Below, piece by piece: positions 16,202-26,107 of a stretch of DNA of 50,927 bases (position 1 is the first letter of the stretch; each line of letters begins with the position of its first letter). The position numbers and the translations under genes were made by a program. The stretch is from Neobacillus paridis (GTDB taxonomy: Bacteria > Bacillota > Bacilli > Bacillales > Cytobacillaceae). Under the pieces are notes generated by a model, which saw nothing but the letters and a program-made list of their open reading frames with translations, was not told where the DNA came from and searched no databases. The stretch covers positions 1 to 50,927 of the forward strand of contig NZ_JAESWB010000065.1 of assembly GCF_016765675.1 (NCBI RefSeq). Reading direction: 5' to 3'.

Positions 16202-16378
16202 ATGCCAATTGGGGAAGGGAAACGCCAATTGAAATGGTTTTTCCGCCAATTGATCGGTGTTACCCGCCAATTGACACAGCTCAAGCGCCAATTGAAGAGA
16301 GTTTTCCGCCAATTGGAGAGAGCTTTGCGCCAGTTGCAGCGGATAATGCCAATTAGCGAGGCACTTGCGCCAATTGAT
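16202..16378. repeat. 21-base-period array, GCCAATTG core (nuoH-nuoI gap)
   Basis: Nine copies of GCCAATTG or one-base variants begin at 16204, 16224, 16245, 16266, 16287, 16308, 16329, 16348 and 16369; nearly all steps are 20-21 bases. The intervening 12-13 bases vary. Because 21 is divisible by three, one frame stays open and reads RQL every seven residues, but that frame lacks a convincing ribosome site. The array lies inside the nuo transcript. The same core and period occur at 40203-40360. Confidence 0.85.
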
Positions 16379-16430
16379 TTTCGATAAAATAGGAATTTAC
16401 GTTTGAAAATTTTTTAAAGGGGTGAACAAC

Positions 16431-16856
16431 GTGCTTGGAACTGGATTAGCTAAAGGCTTGAAGTATACCCTAAAACAGTTAACGCGTGAAAAGGTAACGT
16501 ATGATTATCCGAATGAACCGCTGCCGCTGCCGGACCGGTTCCGTGGGATCCAGAAGTTCTATCCGGAAAAATGTATTGTCTGTAACCAGTGTGCTAATAT
16601 CTGTCCGACGGACTGCATCCAGTTAACCGGGAAGAAGCATCCGGACCCGACGAGAAAGGGAAAAATCATTGATACGTATGATATTAATTTTGAAATCTGC
16701 ATCCTTTGTGATTTATGTACAGAGGTTTGCCCAACTGAAGCCATTGTCATGACTAATAACTTTGAGCTCGCTGAATACAGCCGTGACATGTTATTTAAGA
16801 ACCTGGAGTGGCTTGATGAAAATGATGAAAATATACGGCAGGTGAATAAACCATGA
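16431..16856 (+). CDS. nuoI: NADH-quinone oxidoreductase subunit I
   Basis: 141-residue 8Fe-type ferredoxin subunit of the peripheral arm. Two CxxCxxCxxxCP motifs bind clusters N6a/N6b: C48/C51/C54/C58 and C90/C93/C96/C100. I chose the GTG at 16431, 6 bases after AAAGGGGTG; the GTG at 16422 is part of that ribosome site. The gene is separated from nuoH by the 21-base array. It overlaps nuoJ by 4 bases. Confidence 0.95.
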   Translation: MLGTGLAKGLKYTLKQLTREKVTYDYPNEPLPLPDRFRGIQKFYPEKCIVCNQCANICPTDCIQLTGKKHPDPTRKGKIIDTYDINFEICILCDLCTEVCPTEAIVMTNNFELAEYSRDMLFKNLEWLDENDENIRQVNKP

Positions 16857-17371
16857 CCTTCTCAGGTGAATTTTTCGCATTCATGGCCCTTGCACTTGTG
16901 GCGATCATCGGCGGCGTGCTGTTATTAAACCTGAATAAAGTCGTTCACATGGTCGTGGCTTTGATTTTCACCTTCGTCAGTATTGCCGGAATTTATATCC
17001 TCTTGTCCGCGGAATTTGTCGCGGCCGTGCAGGTACTTATCTATTCCGGAGCCATCACGATCATCATGCTGTTTGGCATCATGTTAACAAAGCCATATGA
17101 CGATAGTGAAGCAAAAACAGGAAAATGGAGAAAGATTCTCGTCTTTCTTGGTGTTGTCGGGTTTGCCTTTGCGGTTTATCTCGGAATTTATCATTTCGAT
17201 ATCCAGCAGGTACCAACAACACTGCATGAAGACAATGTATTGCAAATTGGCAAGGCATTGTACACGAAGTATATTATTCCATTTGAATTTGTCTCGGTAT
17301 TATTACTAGCAGCTCTTATAGGGGCAATTATTTTAGCAAAACGAGAGGATAAGGAGGCGGATAAGCAATGA
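16853..17371 (+). CDS. nuoJ: NADH-quinone oxidoreductase subunit J
   Basis: 172-residue membrane subunit with five predicted helices. The segment [19 protein letters not shown] (about 61-79) contains the pi-bulge helix region of the family. It overlaps nuoI and nuoK by 4 bases each (ATGA). Confidence 0.94.
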   Translation: MTFSGEFFAFMALALVAIIGGVLLLNLNKVVHMVVALIFTFVSIAGIYILLSAEFVAAVQVLIYSGAITIIMLFGIMLTKPYDDSEAKTGKWRKILVFLGVVGFAFAVYLGIYHFDIQQVPTTLHEDNVLQIGKALYTKYIIPFEFVSVLLLAALIGAIILAKREDKEADKQ

Positions 17372-17682
17372 GTTCGGTTCCCGCTTCAGCCTTTCTGGCA
17401 TTGGCACTGATTCTATTCTGCATCGGTTTGTACGGTGCATTGACAAAAAGAAATACCGTCATTGTCTTAATTTCAATTGAGTTGATGCTGAATGCCGTCA
17501 ATATTAATTTGGTAACCTTTAGTAAATACGGCTTAAGTCCATCAATCGACGGGCAGATCTTTGCCCTCTTTGCCATGGCCGTCGCCGCGGCCGAAGCCGC
17601 TGTCGGTCTAGCAATCTTAATGGCGCTGTACCGCAACAAAAAAACTGTCCATATCGACGAAATGAACGAAATGAAACACTAG
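17368..17682 (+). CDS. nuoK: NADH-quinone oxidoreductase subunit K
   Basis: 104-residue subunit with three helices related to MrpC. The conserved membrane glutamates appear in the [15 protein letters not shown] and [10 protein letters not shown] segments, which form part of the proton path. AAGGAGGCGG precedes the ATG. A repeat element lies between it and nuoL. Confidence 0.95.
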   Translation: MSSVPASAFLALALILFCIGLYGALTKRNTVIVLISIELMLNAVNINLVTFSKYGLSPSIDGQIFALFAMAVAAAEAAVGLAILMALYRNKKTVHIDEMNEMKH

Positions 17683-17781
17683 AAAACCTTTAAGGTGTCA
17701 CCACCCTCTGCTGATCACGGCGCAATAGTAGGGAATGAAACAGGGAATAAAGGCAATTGGTTAATTTAACCAAACTGTACG

Positions 17782-17831
17782 CCGTGGGTGGACAAATCAC
17801 GCGAATTGTCCACGAGTGGTGCCTGACACCC
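17782..17831. repeat. GGTGTCAGGCACC-family element, copy b (nuoK-nuoL gap)
   Basis: CCGTGGGTGGACA (17782-17794) and TTGTCCACGAGTGGTGCC followed by TGACACCC (17806-17831) contain both modules of the family, rearranged relative to the other copies. It lies in a 182-base gap inside the nuo operon that has no other feature. Confidence 0.65.
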
Positions 17832-17864
17832 ATTGACACCCATTTGAAAAGGGGATTTGATAAG

Positions 17865-19730
17865 ATGGAAAATGCATGGCTGATACCGCTTTTCCCGTTA
17901 TTATCGTTTTTGCTCCTTCTGCTGATCGGTAAAAGATTGAAGGAGGCGAGCGCGTATGTGGGGATTCTGATGACGCTGGCGTCGCTCGTTTTCTCCATTC
18001 TCGTCTTGTTGGAGCGCTTTTCAGAGCCGACGTACTTATATAGGTTTGACTGGCTCACGATCGGGGAAATGCATTTAACAGCGGGCTTTGAAGTGAACCA
18101 ATTAAATGCACTAATGCTGTTTATTGTTTCGCTCGTTAGTTTCCTGGTACATACCTATTCTAAGGGCTATATGCATGGAGACGAGCGGTTTCACGTATTT
18201 TATGCCTATTTAGGGCTATTCACCTTTGCGATGTTGGGCCTTGTGATCTCGCCTAACATTCTGCAAACGTATATTTTCTGGGAACTGGTCGGTCTAGGTT
18301 CCTTCCTATTAATCGGTTTCTACTATTATAAAGAAGAAGCGAAGGCGGCTGCGAAAAAAGCCTTCATCATGACCCGGATCGGCGACGTTGGCCTGCTAAT
18401 CGGGATGATTCTGCTATTCTGGCAAACCAATAGCTTCGAATATAGTGAAATTTTTAAAGCTGTCGAAGCCGGTGCCATTTCTAACACCATGATTACCTTA
18501 ACGGCGATCTTGATTTTTATCGGGGCAATTGGGAAATCTGGTCAGTTCCCGCTCCATACCTGGCTTCCGGATGCGATGGAAGGTCCGACACCGGTTTCGG
18601 CCCTTATCCACGCCGCGACCATGGTTGCCGCTGGGGTGTATTTAGTAGCTGCCCTGTTCCCATTGTTTTTGGCGAGTAAAACGGCGCTCATGACCGTTGC
18701 CGTCATCGGTGGGTTTACGGCAATTTTTGCCGCCAGCATCGGATTGGTGCAGACGGATATTAAACGGGTGCTTGCATACTCGACCGTCAGCCAGCTTGGC
18801 TACATGATGCTCGCACTTGGATCGGCCGGATATGTTGCCGGTGTGTTCCACTTAATGACACACGCGTTTTTTAAAGCATTATTATTCCTTGCCGCCGGTT
18901 CCGTGATCCATGCGGTGCATACGCAGAACATTGAGGAAATGGGCGGGCTTTGGAAAAAACTGAAGTTTACCGCACCGCTGTTTTTAATCGGAACACTGGC
19001 GATCAGCGGGGTGCCGGGGTTATCCGGCTTCTTCAGTAAAGATGAAATTTTAGTGGCCGCATGGGAAGGCGGACATCCGGTTCTCTTCCTGCTGGCGCTC
19101 ATCGCCGCGTTCATGACGGCGTTCTATATGTTCCGCTTGTTCTTCATGGTGTTCACTGGGGAAAACCGCGGCAAGCAAACCCATGTGCACGAGTCACCAT
19201 CAACGATGACCCTGCCGATGCTGCTGCTCGGGATCCTCGCAGTTGTCGCCGGTTATGTCAATACACCTTGGTTCGGCTCATTTCTTGGCGACTGGCTGAC
19301 CGATGGCAATCCAGTACTAGGACATGGTCATATCGAAGGACCAGCCTGGATCATGGCTGCTGCCACGATTGTGTCTTTGGCGGGAATTCTATTAGCCTAC
19401 TTAATCTACGGCAAACGTTCGATTGCCCCTGATTGGCTCAGCGGAAAAGGCGACATGCTGCACACGGTTTTATACAACAAATATTATATCGACGAATTTT
19501 ATCAGATGACCGTTGTTGCCTTTGTTACAGGCTTCAGCTATTTATTGCGCTTCATTGACGTCTTCATTGTTGAAGGAATTATCAAGGGCGTCACCGGAAT
19601 CATCCAAGGCCTTGGAAAACTGGGCTCGAAAATGCAAACCGGACAAGTGCAAACGTACGGTGCCGTGGCCTTTGTCGGACTGGCCGTGCTCGTGGTCATC
19701 TATGCATTAACAGGGGGGTACTTACGATGA
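17865..19730 (+). CDS. nuoL: NADH-quinone oxidoreductase subunit L
   Basis: 621-residue antiporter-like proton-pumping subunit with about 16 helices. GPTPVSALIHAATMVAAGVY and the internal lysines and histidines of the Mrp-like fold are present, and the C-terminal region after 510 fits the lateral helix. I chose the ATG at 17865, with AAAAGGGGA upstream, which gives the family N-terminus MENAWLIPLFPLLSF; an in-frame ATG at 17757 would translate through the repeat element. The stop overlaps nuoM by 4 bases. Confidence 0.95.
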   Translation: MENAWLIPLFPLLSFLLLLLIGKRLKEASAYVGILMTLASLVFSILVLLERFSEPTYLYRFDWLTIGEMHLTAGFEVNQLNALMLFIVSLVSFLVHTYSKGYMHGDERFHVFYAYLGLFTFAMLGLVISPNILQTYIFWELVGLGSFLLIGFYYYKEEAKAAAKKAFIMTRIGDVGLLIGMILLFWQTNSFEYSEIFKAVEAGAISNTMITLTAILIFIGAIGKSGQFPLHTWLPDAMEGPTPVSALIHAATMVAAGVYLVAALFPLFLASKTALMTVAVIGGFTAIFAASIGLVQTDIKRVLAYSTVSQLGYMMLALGSAGYVAGVFHLMTHAFFKALLFLAAGSVIHAVHTQNIEEMGGLWKKLKFTAPLFLIGTLAISGVPGLSGFFSKDEILVAAWEGGHPVLFLLALIAAFMTAFYMFRLFFMVFTGENRGKQTHVHESPSTMTLPMLLLGILAVVAGYVNTPWFGSFLGDWLTDGNPVLGHGHIEGPAWIMAAATIVSLAGILLAYLIYGKRSIAPDWLSGKGDMLHTVLYNKYYIDEFYQMTVVAFVTGFSYLLRFIDVFIVEGIIKGVTGIIQGLGKLGSKMQTGQVQTYGAVAFVGLAVLVVIYALTGGYLR

Positions 19731-21235
19731 ATTTACACGCAGTCTTGTCACTCTTAGTATTCTCCCCGTTAGTAGGGATTATTGTTCTGGCAATCCTGCC
19801 AAAATCGCAGGAAATCGCCATCAAGGCCGTCGGTTTTTTAGCGACATTGCCGCCGCTTGCTTTATCATTAGCTGTTTACGCGCATTATCTTGCCGGCAAA
19901 AGTCTAAGCGATTTTTCCGTATCCGTTCCTTGGATTCAGTTTCGCGGCTTACAGCCGGACGAACCGGCCTATGCCGTTAACTACGAGCTAGCCATCAGCG
20001 GCTTCCAGCTTTTGCTCGTCGTCCTCACGTCGGTCGTTTCGACACTGGCGGCTCTAGGTGCGTGCAGGTTTATCAAAAAAGAATGGAAAGGCTATTTCAT
20101 GCTCTTCCTTCTTTTAGTGACCGGGATGCTCGGTCTATTTACAGCGGAGAACATGGTGCTGTTCTTTATTTTCTTTGAAGTGACGTTAATCCCAACCTTC
20201 TTCCTAATCGGGAAATGGGGTTATTTTGAAAAAGAAAAAGCAGCTTTCAGTTTCTTAATTTATAACGGTTTTGGTTCTGCCGTGTTGTTGATTGTGATTA
20301 TGATTCTGCTGGCAAAAACCGGAACAACCAATATTGTAATGTTAAAGGAAATCATTGCGGACCCGTCCGTGGGGCTATCGGCCGACTTTAAGCTGGGGCT
20401 GTTCATTGCCTTGCTCATAGCCTTCGGGGTCAAACTGCCGATTTTTCCATTGCACAGCTGGATGCTGCGCGTGCACGTTCAGGCACCGCCATCCGTTGTG
20501 ATGATACACTCCGGTATTTTGTTAAAAATTGGTGCCTACGGTTTAATCCGCTTTGGCATGGGAATTTTCCCAGATCAGTTTAAACAGCTGGCGGTATTGC
20601 TTGCGATCCTTGGCGTGATTAATCTGCTTTACGGGGCGTTTCTGGCATTTATTCAAACAGACTTTAAAATGGTGTTGGCTTATTCCTCGATTTCCCACAT
20701 GGGAATCGTGTTGATGGGACTTGCCGCGATGAACGAAGCCGGGATTCAAGGGGCGATTTTCCAAGTGGTATCGCACGGCTTGATATCAGCGCTGCTGTTC
20801 TTCCTTGTCGGCGTATTGTACGAGCGGACGGAAACATCGCTCATCGGCAATCTTGGCGGCTTGGCAAAAGGGATGCCGCTTACCGCTGGCTTCCTGCTGG
20901 CTGCGGCGATGGCATCACTTGGTCTTCCGGGAATGTCAGGGTTTGTCAGCGAGTTCATGGCCTTCTTAGGTCTGTTTAAAGTTGAGCCGTGGATTGCCGC
21001 CGTCGGGTCAATCGGAATTATCATGACAGCCGTCTACCTGCTCCGCGCCGTTCTTGGCATGACCTTTGGCAAAGCATTCCGTGACTTTGACGGGGTGCTC
21101 GATCTGCGCGGCCTGGAATTGGTCCCGGTGCTTGTGCTGATGCTGTTGATTGTGTTAATTGGTGTTTACCCAAGTGTCCTGAGTTCACCGCTTCAAGCCA
21201 CACTTGAGACTATCATGCTTGGGTTAGGAGGGTGA
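19727..21235 (+). CDS. nuoM: NADH-quinone oxidoreductase subunit M
   Basis: 502-residue antiporter-like subunit. The proton-channel signature PPSVVMIHSGILLKIGAYGL and the ENMVLFFIFFEVTLIPTFFL helix with its conserved Glu are intact. The length is typical. It overlaps nuoL by 4 bases (ATGA) and lies 6 bases before nuoN. Confidence 0.96.
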   Translation: MNLHAVLSLLVFSPLVGIIVLAILPKSQEIAIKAVGFLATLPPLALSLAVYAHYLAGKSLSDFSVSVPWIQFRGLQPDEPAYAVNYELAISGFQLLLVVLTSVVSTLAALGACRFIKKEWKGYFMLFLLLVTGMLGLFTAENMVLFFIFFEVTLIPTFFLIGKWGYFEKEKAAFSFLIYNGFGSAVLLIVIMILLAKTGTTNIVMLKEIIADPSVGLSADFKLGLFIALLIAFGVKLPIFPLHSWMLRVHVQAPPSVVMIHSGILLKIGAYGLIRFGMGIFPDQFKQLAVLLAILGVINLLYGAFLAFIQTDFKMVLAYSSISHMGIVLMGLAAMNEAGIQGAIFQVVSHGLISALLFFLVGVLYERTETSLIGNLGGLAKGMPLTAGFLLAAAMASLGLPGMSGFVSEFMAFLGLFKVEPWIAAVGSIGIIMTAVYLLRAVLGMTFGKAFRDFDGVLDLRGLELVPVLVLMLLIVLIGVYPSVLSSPLQATLETIMLGLGG

Positions 21236-21241
21236 TTAGGA

Positions 21242-22756
21242 TTGAGTCTTGAGTCATTTCAACAACTAAACTGGAGCATCATGACACCGGAATTTCTAAT
21301 CCTCGGTGTGATTGCCATCTTGGTGTTAATGGATTTATTTATGCCGAAGCATATGGATCGAAAAATGATTGGCTGGATCGGGATCGTTGCCATTTTGGCG
21401 GCAATGGTCGCAACGGCTTCGATGGTCGGCGGACCGGTTGAGTCGATTTTGCACGACACGTTCCGGATTGACAGCTTTGCGCTTGCTTTTAAACTGCTGC
21501 TGCTTGGCGGCGGGGCGCTTGTGCTATTTTTAGCGGTCAGCTATGAACCAAAGGACGGCGTTGAGCGCTATCAAGCTGAGTTCTATTATTTGTTCATGAC
21601 AGCCTTGCTCGGGGCGATGTTGATGACCTCCAGCGGTGATCTGATTACGCTTTACATTGGGCTTGAGCTGCTCTCCATTCCTTCTTATATTTTAGCGGGA
21701 ATTCGCAAATTTCATTCCCAGTCCAATGAATCGGCGATGAAATATGTCATCAATGGCAGTATTTCTTCCGCAATTACCTTGTTCGGGATGAGTTATGTGT
21801 ATGGTTTAACCGGGACAACCAATTTGCTGGACATGGCCAGCAAGCTGGCAACGCTGTCTGACAGCAACCATGTCTACTTGCTGACCTTGGCATTTTTGAT
21901 GATTGTCGTGGGCTTAGGCTTTAAATTGGCGGCTGCACCGTTCCATATGTGGGCCCCTGACGTTTACCAAGGTGCTCCGACACCGGTAACCGCCTTCTTG
22001 AGTGTTGTTTCAAAAACAGCGGGTTTTGTGATTGTGATTCGCATTCTGCTGACGGTGTTTGGCTTTGCCGCTACCGACGGACAAGGCTCGATTCCAATTT
22101 TATACAACATGCAAAACTATCTGGCCGTGATCGCCGCCGCAACGATGATTATCGGTAACGTCGTGGCCTTAAAGCAGACGGACATTAAACGGCTGTTTGC
22201 ATATTCCAGTATCGCTCACGCCGGTTACTTATTAGTCGCATTTACGGCGCTGACCCCGAATATGTTTTATTCGATCTGGTTCTATTTGCTGGCTTATTTG
22301 CTGATGAACCTTGGGGCATTTGCGATTATTCAGGTTGTGACGGAAAAAGCCGGCTCTACGAAAATTACTGAATTTGCTGGCTTATATCGCCGCTCTCCGG
22401 TGCTGGCAGTGTCAATGGGAATACTACTCATTTCCTTGGCAGGCTTCCCGGGAACAGCAGGCTTTATCGGTAAATTAAATATTTTCCTTGGCGCGCTCTA
22501 TGCCGAACCGGGACATTATCTGCTGGCATCGATCATGATTGCTGCCACCGTTGTGTCATATTTCTACTATTTCGGAATCATGACGCAAATATTCTTCCGT
22601 CCGGCAGCTGATAACAGTAAATTTAATATTCCATTCGGTATTGTCGTTGTATTGCTTGTCGCGGTCGTTGGTTCAGTCCTGTTCGGCATCCTGCCAAACA
22701 TCGCCTTCGACTTCTTGCAAAACAATCTCGACATCATCGCCGACTTCTTCAAATAG
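21242..22756 (+). CDS. nuoN: NADH-quinone oxidoreductase subunit N
   Basis: 504-residue antiporter-like subunit and the last gene of the nuo operon. The family segment GAPTPVTAFLSVVSKTAGFV is present, as is LITLYIGLELLSIPSYIL with its conserved Glu. It starts with TTG at 21242 after TTAGGAGGGTGA. A strong terminator follows 22 bases after the stop. Confidence 0.95.
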   Translation: MSLESFQQLNWSIMTPEFLILGVIAILVLMDLFMPKHMDRKMIGWIGIVAILAAMVATASMVGGPVESILHDTFRIDSFALAFKLLLLGGGALVLFLAVSYEPKDGVERYQAEFYYLFMTALLGAMLMTSSGDLITLYIGLELLSIPSYILAGIRKFHSQSNESAMKYVINGSISSAITLFGMSYVYGLTGTTNLLDMASKLATLSDSNHVYLLTLAFLMIVVGLGFKLAAAPFHMWAPDVYQGAPTPVTAFLSVVSKTAGFVIVIRILLTVFGFAATDGQGSIPILYNMQNYLAVIAAATMIIGNVVALKQTDIKRLFAYSSIAHAGYLLVAFTALTPNMFYSIWFYLLAYLLMNLGAFAIIQVVTEKAGSTKITEFAGLYRRSPVLAVSMGILLISLAGFPGTAGFIGKLNIFLGALYAEPGHYLLASIMIAATVVSYFYYFGIMTQIFFRPAADNSKFNIPFGIVVVLLVAVVGSVLFGILPNIAFDFLQNNLDIIADFFK

Positions 22757-22778
22757 AAAAAGCAAGGCCAAAATTACA

Positions 22779-22817
22779 AGCCGACCGCACCCCTTATTAC
22801 GGTGCAGCCGGCTTTTT
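22779..22817 (+). terminator. Terminator of the nuo operon
   Basis: AGCCGaCCGCACC pairs with CGGTGCagCCGGCT around a short loop, followed by TTTTT (22813-22817). Confidence 0.8.
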
Positions 22818-22990
22818 AACATGTCATGATTTTGTCATGTTTGCAATAATAATTTAAAAATTTTAGAAACAATTCCCATTTTTGTTCGTCTATATGGTAG
22901 AATAGTCATTGTGTGTGGAGAAATTTATATAAGCTTTTGTTAATGGAGATTGCTATTGGTGACTGAATCATTGTAAAGGGGGGCAACAGA

Positions 22991-23227
22991 ATGATAAATG
23001 ATTTTGGGCAGACCGCATTGCTGGGGATCCTGTCTCACTTAGTATTTATCGCCATTTCCTGGTGGGCGTTGCAAGCATTTAACCTAGAAAAATTGCTGCG
23101 GCCCAATCGTGTCTTTCAAGCACGGTTGCTGTACATATTATTGGCGATTTTCATTGGATCATCTGTTAGTAACTTTTTCCTTGATTATCTTCAGTGGTCA
23201 AGGCAATTACCGCTCATTTTTCAATAG
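22991..23227 (+). CDS. ywzB: DUF1146 family membrane protein (YwzB-like)
   Basis: 78 residues with two hydrophobic helices (about 8-30 and 46-66) separated by a charged loop, LEKLLRPNRVFQARLL. It matches the DUF1146/YwzB family, whose function is unknown. AAAGGGGGGC lies before the ATG. Its position, after the energy operons and before ywmB, corresponds to B. subtilis. A TAGAAT -10-like hexamer is at 22898-22903, but no clear -35 is seen. Confidence 0.85.
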   Translation: MINDFGQTALLGILSHLVFIAISWWALQAFNLEKLLRPNRVFQARLLYILLAIFIGSSVSNFFLDYLQWSRQLPLIFQ

Positions 23228-23415
23228 GAAAATATTGCTATTGCGTTAAGACTATTCAACATTTCTGACATTTTTGTGACAGGTCAGTGATAAACACGGA
23301 ATTAAGTGAAAATGGAAAAAATTTAGGTCTAAGTATGTGTTCCCATTTCTTAATAAATTGAGTACAATCATCATTGTGTGGAAAAACGATATGAATAGGA
23401 TTGTAAAAGAATCGC

Positions 23416-23444
23416 TTGAGAACACATAAAAAAATTTCTATGAT
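23416..23444 (+). promoter_or_regulatory. Probable sigma-A promoter of ywmB-murAA
   Basis: TTGAGA (23416-23421), a 17-base spacer and TATGAT (23439-23444). The leader to ywmB would be about 185 bases. Nothing else is seen in the gap 23228-23636. Confidence 0.6.
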
Positions 23445-23636
23445 AAACTTGTCAGACGTATTACAACTATGAACAGACAGCGGAAAATTTTGGTACAAAC
23501 ACAGATTAGGTCATTGCAAGAGTAAATTTTTACCAGCCGAAAAGACCCTGCTCTGGAGTTTGTCTAAAAGTGACGATAATTCCCAAGTATGCTCTCATTC
23601 TCCTTGGAAACACTGGTAGTAAGGGGGAGAAGAGAG

Positions 23637-24434
23637 ATGAAAAGAAATTTTTTATGCCTGATAATCCTAATATGTTTAATCCTGGTTGTAATTGGGAACC
23701 AGCAAACCGAGGCAGTCGGGGGCCTGAATTTGTTTCAAACTGAAAAATCCAGCGGCGCAGGCGGAACACTTTTTCCAACGGAAAGTGTCAACGATTTAGC
23801 GAAAATCGGCTCGATCCTTCATCACGAACATATTCTGCTAAAAAGTTGGTCTTTCTATGCACGCGAACAATTAACAGGCTTCAAAAGTGAAAAAGAAGTA
23901 CAGGAATACGCGAATAGGCTTCAACGAAGGTTTCCCACATGGGACTGGGCGATTCACAAAACCGCACAAAAGTGGGAAATAACAGCGGTATCTCCAACAT
24001 CTCAACACCACAATGAAATGCTTCAAATTATGGCAACCCACACAAAACAACCTATTAATGCGTATATTATTTATCGTGTGAGTGGAAAAGAGTGGAACAA
24101 GCCAGCGGCAGCTTTTTTCACGACCGAAGATTTTAAACATAAGCTATCTGGCATATTTCGGGGAAAACCGACAGTTTTTTCTTGTATGGAAGGCAAAGTC
24201 AGTGATAAGATTGAATCGTCTGTAATGAAGACAGTGGATGCATTATTAACCAGTTTTGACGCAAAAGAAATCGAGTCCCTGAAAGAGGAGACATTCCTAT
24301 CAGTTTCGGCTGCATCACCAAAATTTATCAATTCTATTGGGAAAATGAATTTACAAATTGGTGCGCGTTCCGAAGGATTGGGCGTTGGGACAACCATTAT
24401 CGTAGGAACACCTATTATTACGATTGAATATTAA
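23637..24434 (+). CDS. ywmB: YwmB-like exported protein
   Basis: 265 residues with an N-terminal hydrophobic segment (about 4-22) that is a signal peptide or membrane anchor. It resembles the YwmB family (TATA-binding-like fold, DUF1779); no function is established. The ATG at 23637 follows AAGGGGGAGAAG, while an in-frame ATG at 23589 lacks such a site. It lies 32 bases before murAA, as in B. subtilis, and is probably co-transcribed with it. Confidence 0.8.
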   Translation: MKRNFLCLIILICLILVVIGNQQTEAVGGLNLFQTEKSSGAGGTLFPTESVNDLAKIGSILHHEHILLKSWSFYAREQLTGFKSEKEVQEYANRLQRRFPTWDWAIHKTAQKWEITAVSPTSQHHNEMLQIMATHTKQPINAYIIYRVSGKEWNKPAAAFFTTEDFKHKLSGIFRGKPTVFSCMEGKVSDKIESSVMKTVDALLTSFDAKEIESLKEETFLSVSAASPKFINSIGKMNLQIGARSEGLGVGTTIIVGTPIITIEY

Positions 24435-24466
24435 TATAGAGAAAATGGACGCGGAGGGGAATACTC

Positions 24467-25777
24467 TTGGAAAAGATCATCGTCCGCGGCGGAAAAAGGC
24501 TTTATGGAACGGTAAAAGTTGAAGGCGCAAAAAACGCCGTCCTGCCTGTTATCGCTGCAACATTATTAGCAAGTGACGGAAAAAGTGTAATACGTGATGT
24601 ACCTACACTCTCCGATGTATACACAATTAATGAAGTGCTACGCAATTTAAATGCAGAAGTACATTTTGACAATAATACAGTGTTTGTTGATGCATCCAGA
24701 GTGTTGAAAGAAGAAGCGCCGTTCGAATACGTTCGAAAAATGCGCGCGTCTGTACTTGTCATGGGATCATTATTGGCACGGAATGGTCGTGCCCGAGTCG
24801 CTCTTCCTGGTGGCTGTGCCATTGGCTCCCGGCCAATTGACCAGCATTTGAAAGGCTTTGAAGCCATGGGTGCCAAGGTAAAAGTGGGAAATGGCTTTAT
24901 TGAAGCAGAAGTAAACGGCCGTCTTCAGGGCGCAAAGGTTTATTTGGATTTCCCAAGTGTTGGTGCAACTGAGAATATCATGATGGCGGCTTCCCTTGCT
25001 CAAGGGACAACGACGATTGAAAACGCCGCAAAAGAACCGGAAATCGTTGATTTGGCCAACTTTTTGAATAAAATGGGTGGTCGTGTCAAAGGTGCCGGTA
25101 CAGGGACAATCAGAATTGAAGGCGTAGATGTGTTATTTGGTGCCGACCATACGATTATTCCAGATCGGATTGAAGCGGGGACCTTTATGGTGGCGGCAGC
25201 GATTACCGGCGGAAATGTACTGGTTCAAGGGGCTGTTCCGGAGCATCTATCTTCCTTAATTGCGAAAATGGAGGAAATGGGTGTCACGATAATCGAAGAA
25301 GCGGATGGTGTCCGTGTCATCGGTCCGGAACATTTGAAGGCAGTTGATATTAAAACGATGCCGCATCCTGGTTTCCCAACCGATATGCAATCGCAAATGA
25401 TGGCCCTCCTGCTACGGGCAGAAGGTACTTCCATGATTACGGAAACCGTATTTGAAAATCGCTTCATGCATGTGGAGGAATTCCGTCGCATGAATGCCGA
25501 CATTAAAATTGAAGGTCGTTCGGTTATTTTAACTGGTCCTTCTGATTTACAAGGTGCGGAAGTTTCTGCAACGGACCTTCGAGCTGCAGCTGCCTTGATT
25601 TTAACCGGGCTTGTTGCTGATGGTGTAACACGTGTGACCGAACTGAAACACTTGGATCGTGGATACGTCAACTTCCACGAGAAGCTTGCTGCATTAGGTG
25701 CGGACATTGAACGCGTAAAAGAAGCAGAAGAAACCTTCGTCGAACTACCCAAATATGTCACTGACCTCAACGCGTAA
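24467..25777 (+). CDS. murAA: UDP-N-acetylglucosamine 1-carboxyvinyltransferase
   Basis: Transfers enolpyruvate from PEP to UDP-GlcNAc, the first committed step of peptidoglycan synthesis. The 436-residue product is close to B. subtilis MurAA over its whole length. The catalytic, fosfomycin-reactive Cys is C117 in [18 protein letters not shown]. It starts with TTG at 24467 after GCGGAGGGGA. The ywmB-murAA-spoIID order supports MurAA over the MurAB paralogue. Confidence 0.96.
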   Translation: MEKIIVRGGKRLYGTVKVEGAKNAVLPVIAATLLASDGKSVIRDVPTLSDVYTINEVLRNLNAEVHFDNNTVFVDASRVLKEEAPFEYVRKMRASVLVMGSLLARNGRARVALPGGCAIGSRPIDQHLKGFEAMGAKVKVGNGFIEAEVNGRLQGAKVYLDFPSVGATENIMMAASLAQGTTTIENAAKEPEIVDLANFLNKMGGRVKGAGTGTIRIEGVDVLFGADHTIIPDRIEAGTFMVAAAITGGNVLVQGAVPEHLSSLIAKMEEMGVTIIEEADGVRVIGPEHLKAVDIKTMPHPGFPTDMQSQMMALLLRAEGTSMITETVFENRFMHVEEFRRMNADIKIEGRSVILTGPSDLQGAEVSATDLRAAAALILTGLVADGVTRVTELKHLDRGYVNFHEKLAALGADIERVKEAEETFVELPKYVTDLNA

Positions 25778-25806
25778 AAAGTCAATAGTTACGGAAAAAC
25801 CAAAGC

Positions 25807-25840
25807 AACAGGACCTGGTATAAAGCAGGTCCTGTTTTTT
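25807..25840 (+). terminator. Terminator of murAA
   Basis: ACAGGACCTG (25809-25818) pairs with CAGGTCCTGT (25826-25835), followed by a T run. Confidence 0.85.
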
Positions 25841-25930
25841 AATGCAGCTCGGCGTTTTTTAGCTTCGTTTCAGCTTTGGTATCGAGTCTGCATTTTAGTA
25901 GTTACAGTTTGCCGCCACTAACGGTACTAT

Positions 25931-25990
25931 GTGAAATTTTCACATGGTGCCTGACACCGTTTGTGGACATTTGTCCACGTGGGGAGGACA
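25931..25990. repeat. GGTGTCAGGCACC-family element, copy c (upstream of spoIID)
   Basis: A 60-base unit starts GTGAAATTTTCAC, continues TGGTGCCTGACACC and ends with the TGTCC/GGACA inverted repeat. By my count it matches copy d (29104-29163) at 52 of 60 positions. It lies between the murAA terminator and the spoIID promoter region. Confidence 0.8.
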
Positions 25991-26016
25991 GTTGCTATTA
26001 CCCCAAATTAATTGTC

Positions 26017-26043
26017 ATAAATGCTTGTCCGCCTCCATATGTT
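26017..26043 (+). promoter_or_regulatory. Candidate sigma-E promoter of spoIID
   Basis: A CATAAAT -35-like box near 26016-26022 and CATATGTT (26036-26043), resembling the sigma-E -10 CATACANT, are separated by 13 bases. B. subtilis spoIID is a known sigma-E gene. The match is imperfect. Confidence 0.4.
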
Positions 26044-26107
26044 TTAATGAGACGCACCCGGGCCCAGGCACGAGTTCGGCGTCAATTTTCATTCTGGAGG
26101 CACAATC

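Noticed and set aside
16202..16387. A 61-codon open frame with RQL every seven residues
   Set aside because: It is the 21-base array read in frame; there is no convincing ribosome site, and the same core at 40203-40360 does not keep one frame because of a 20-base step.
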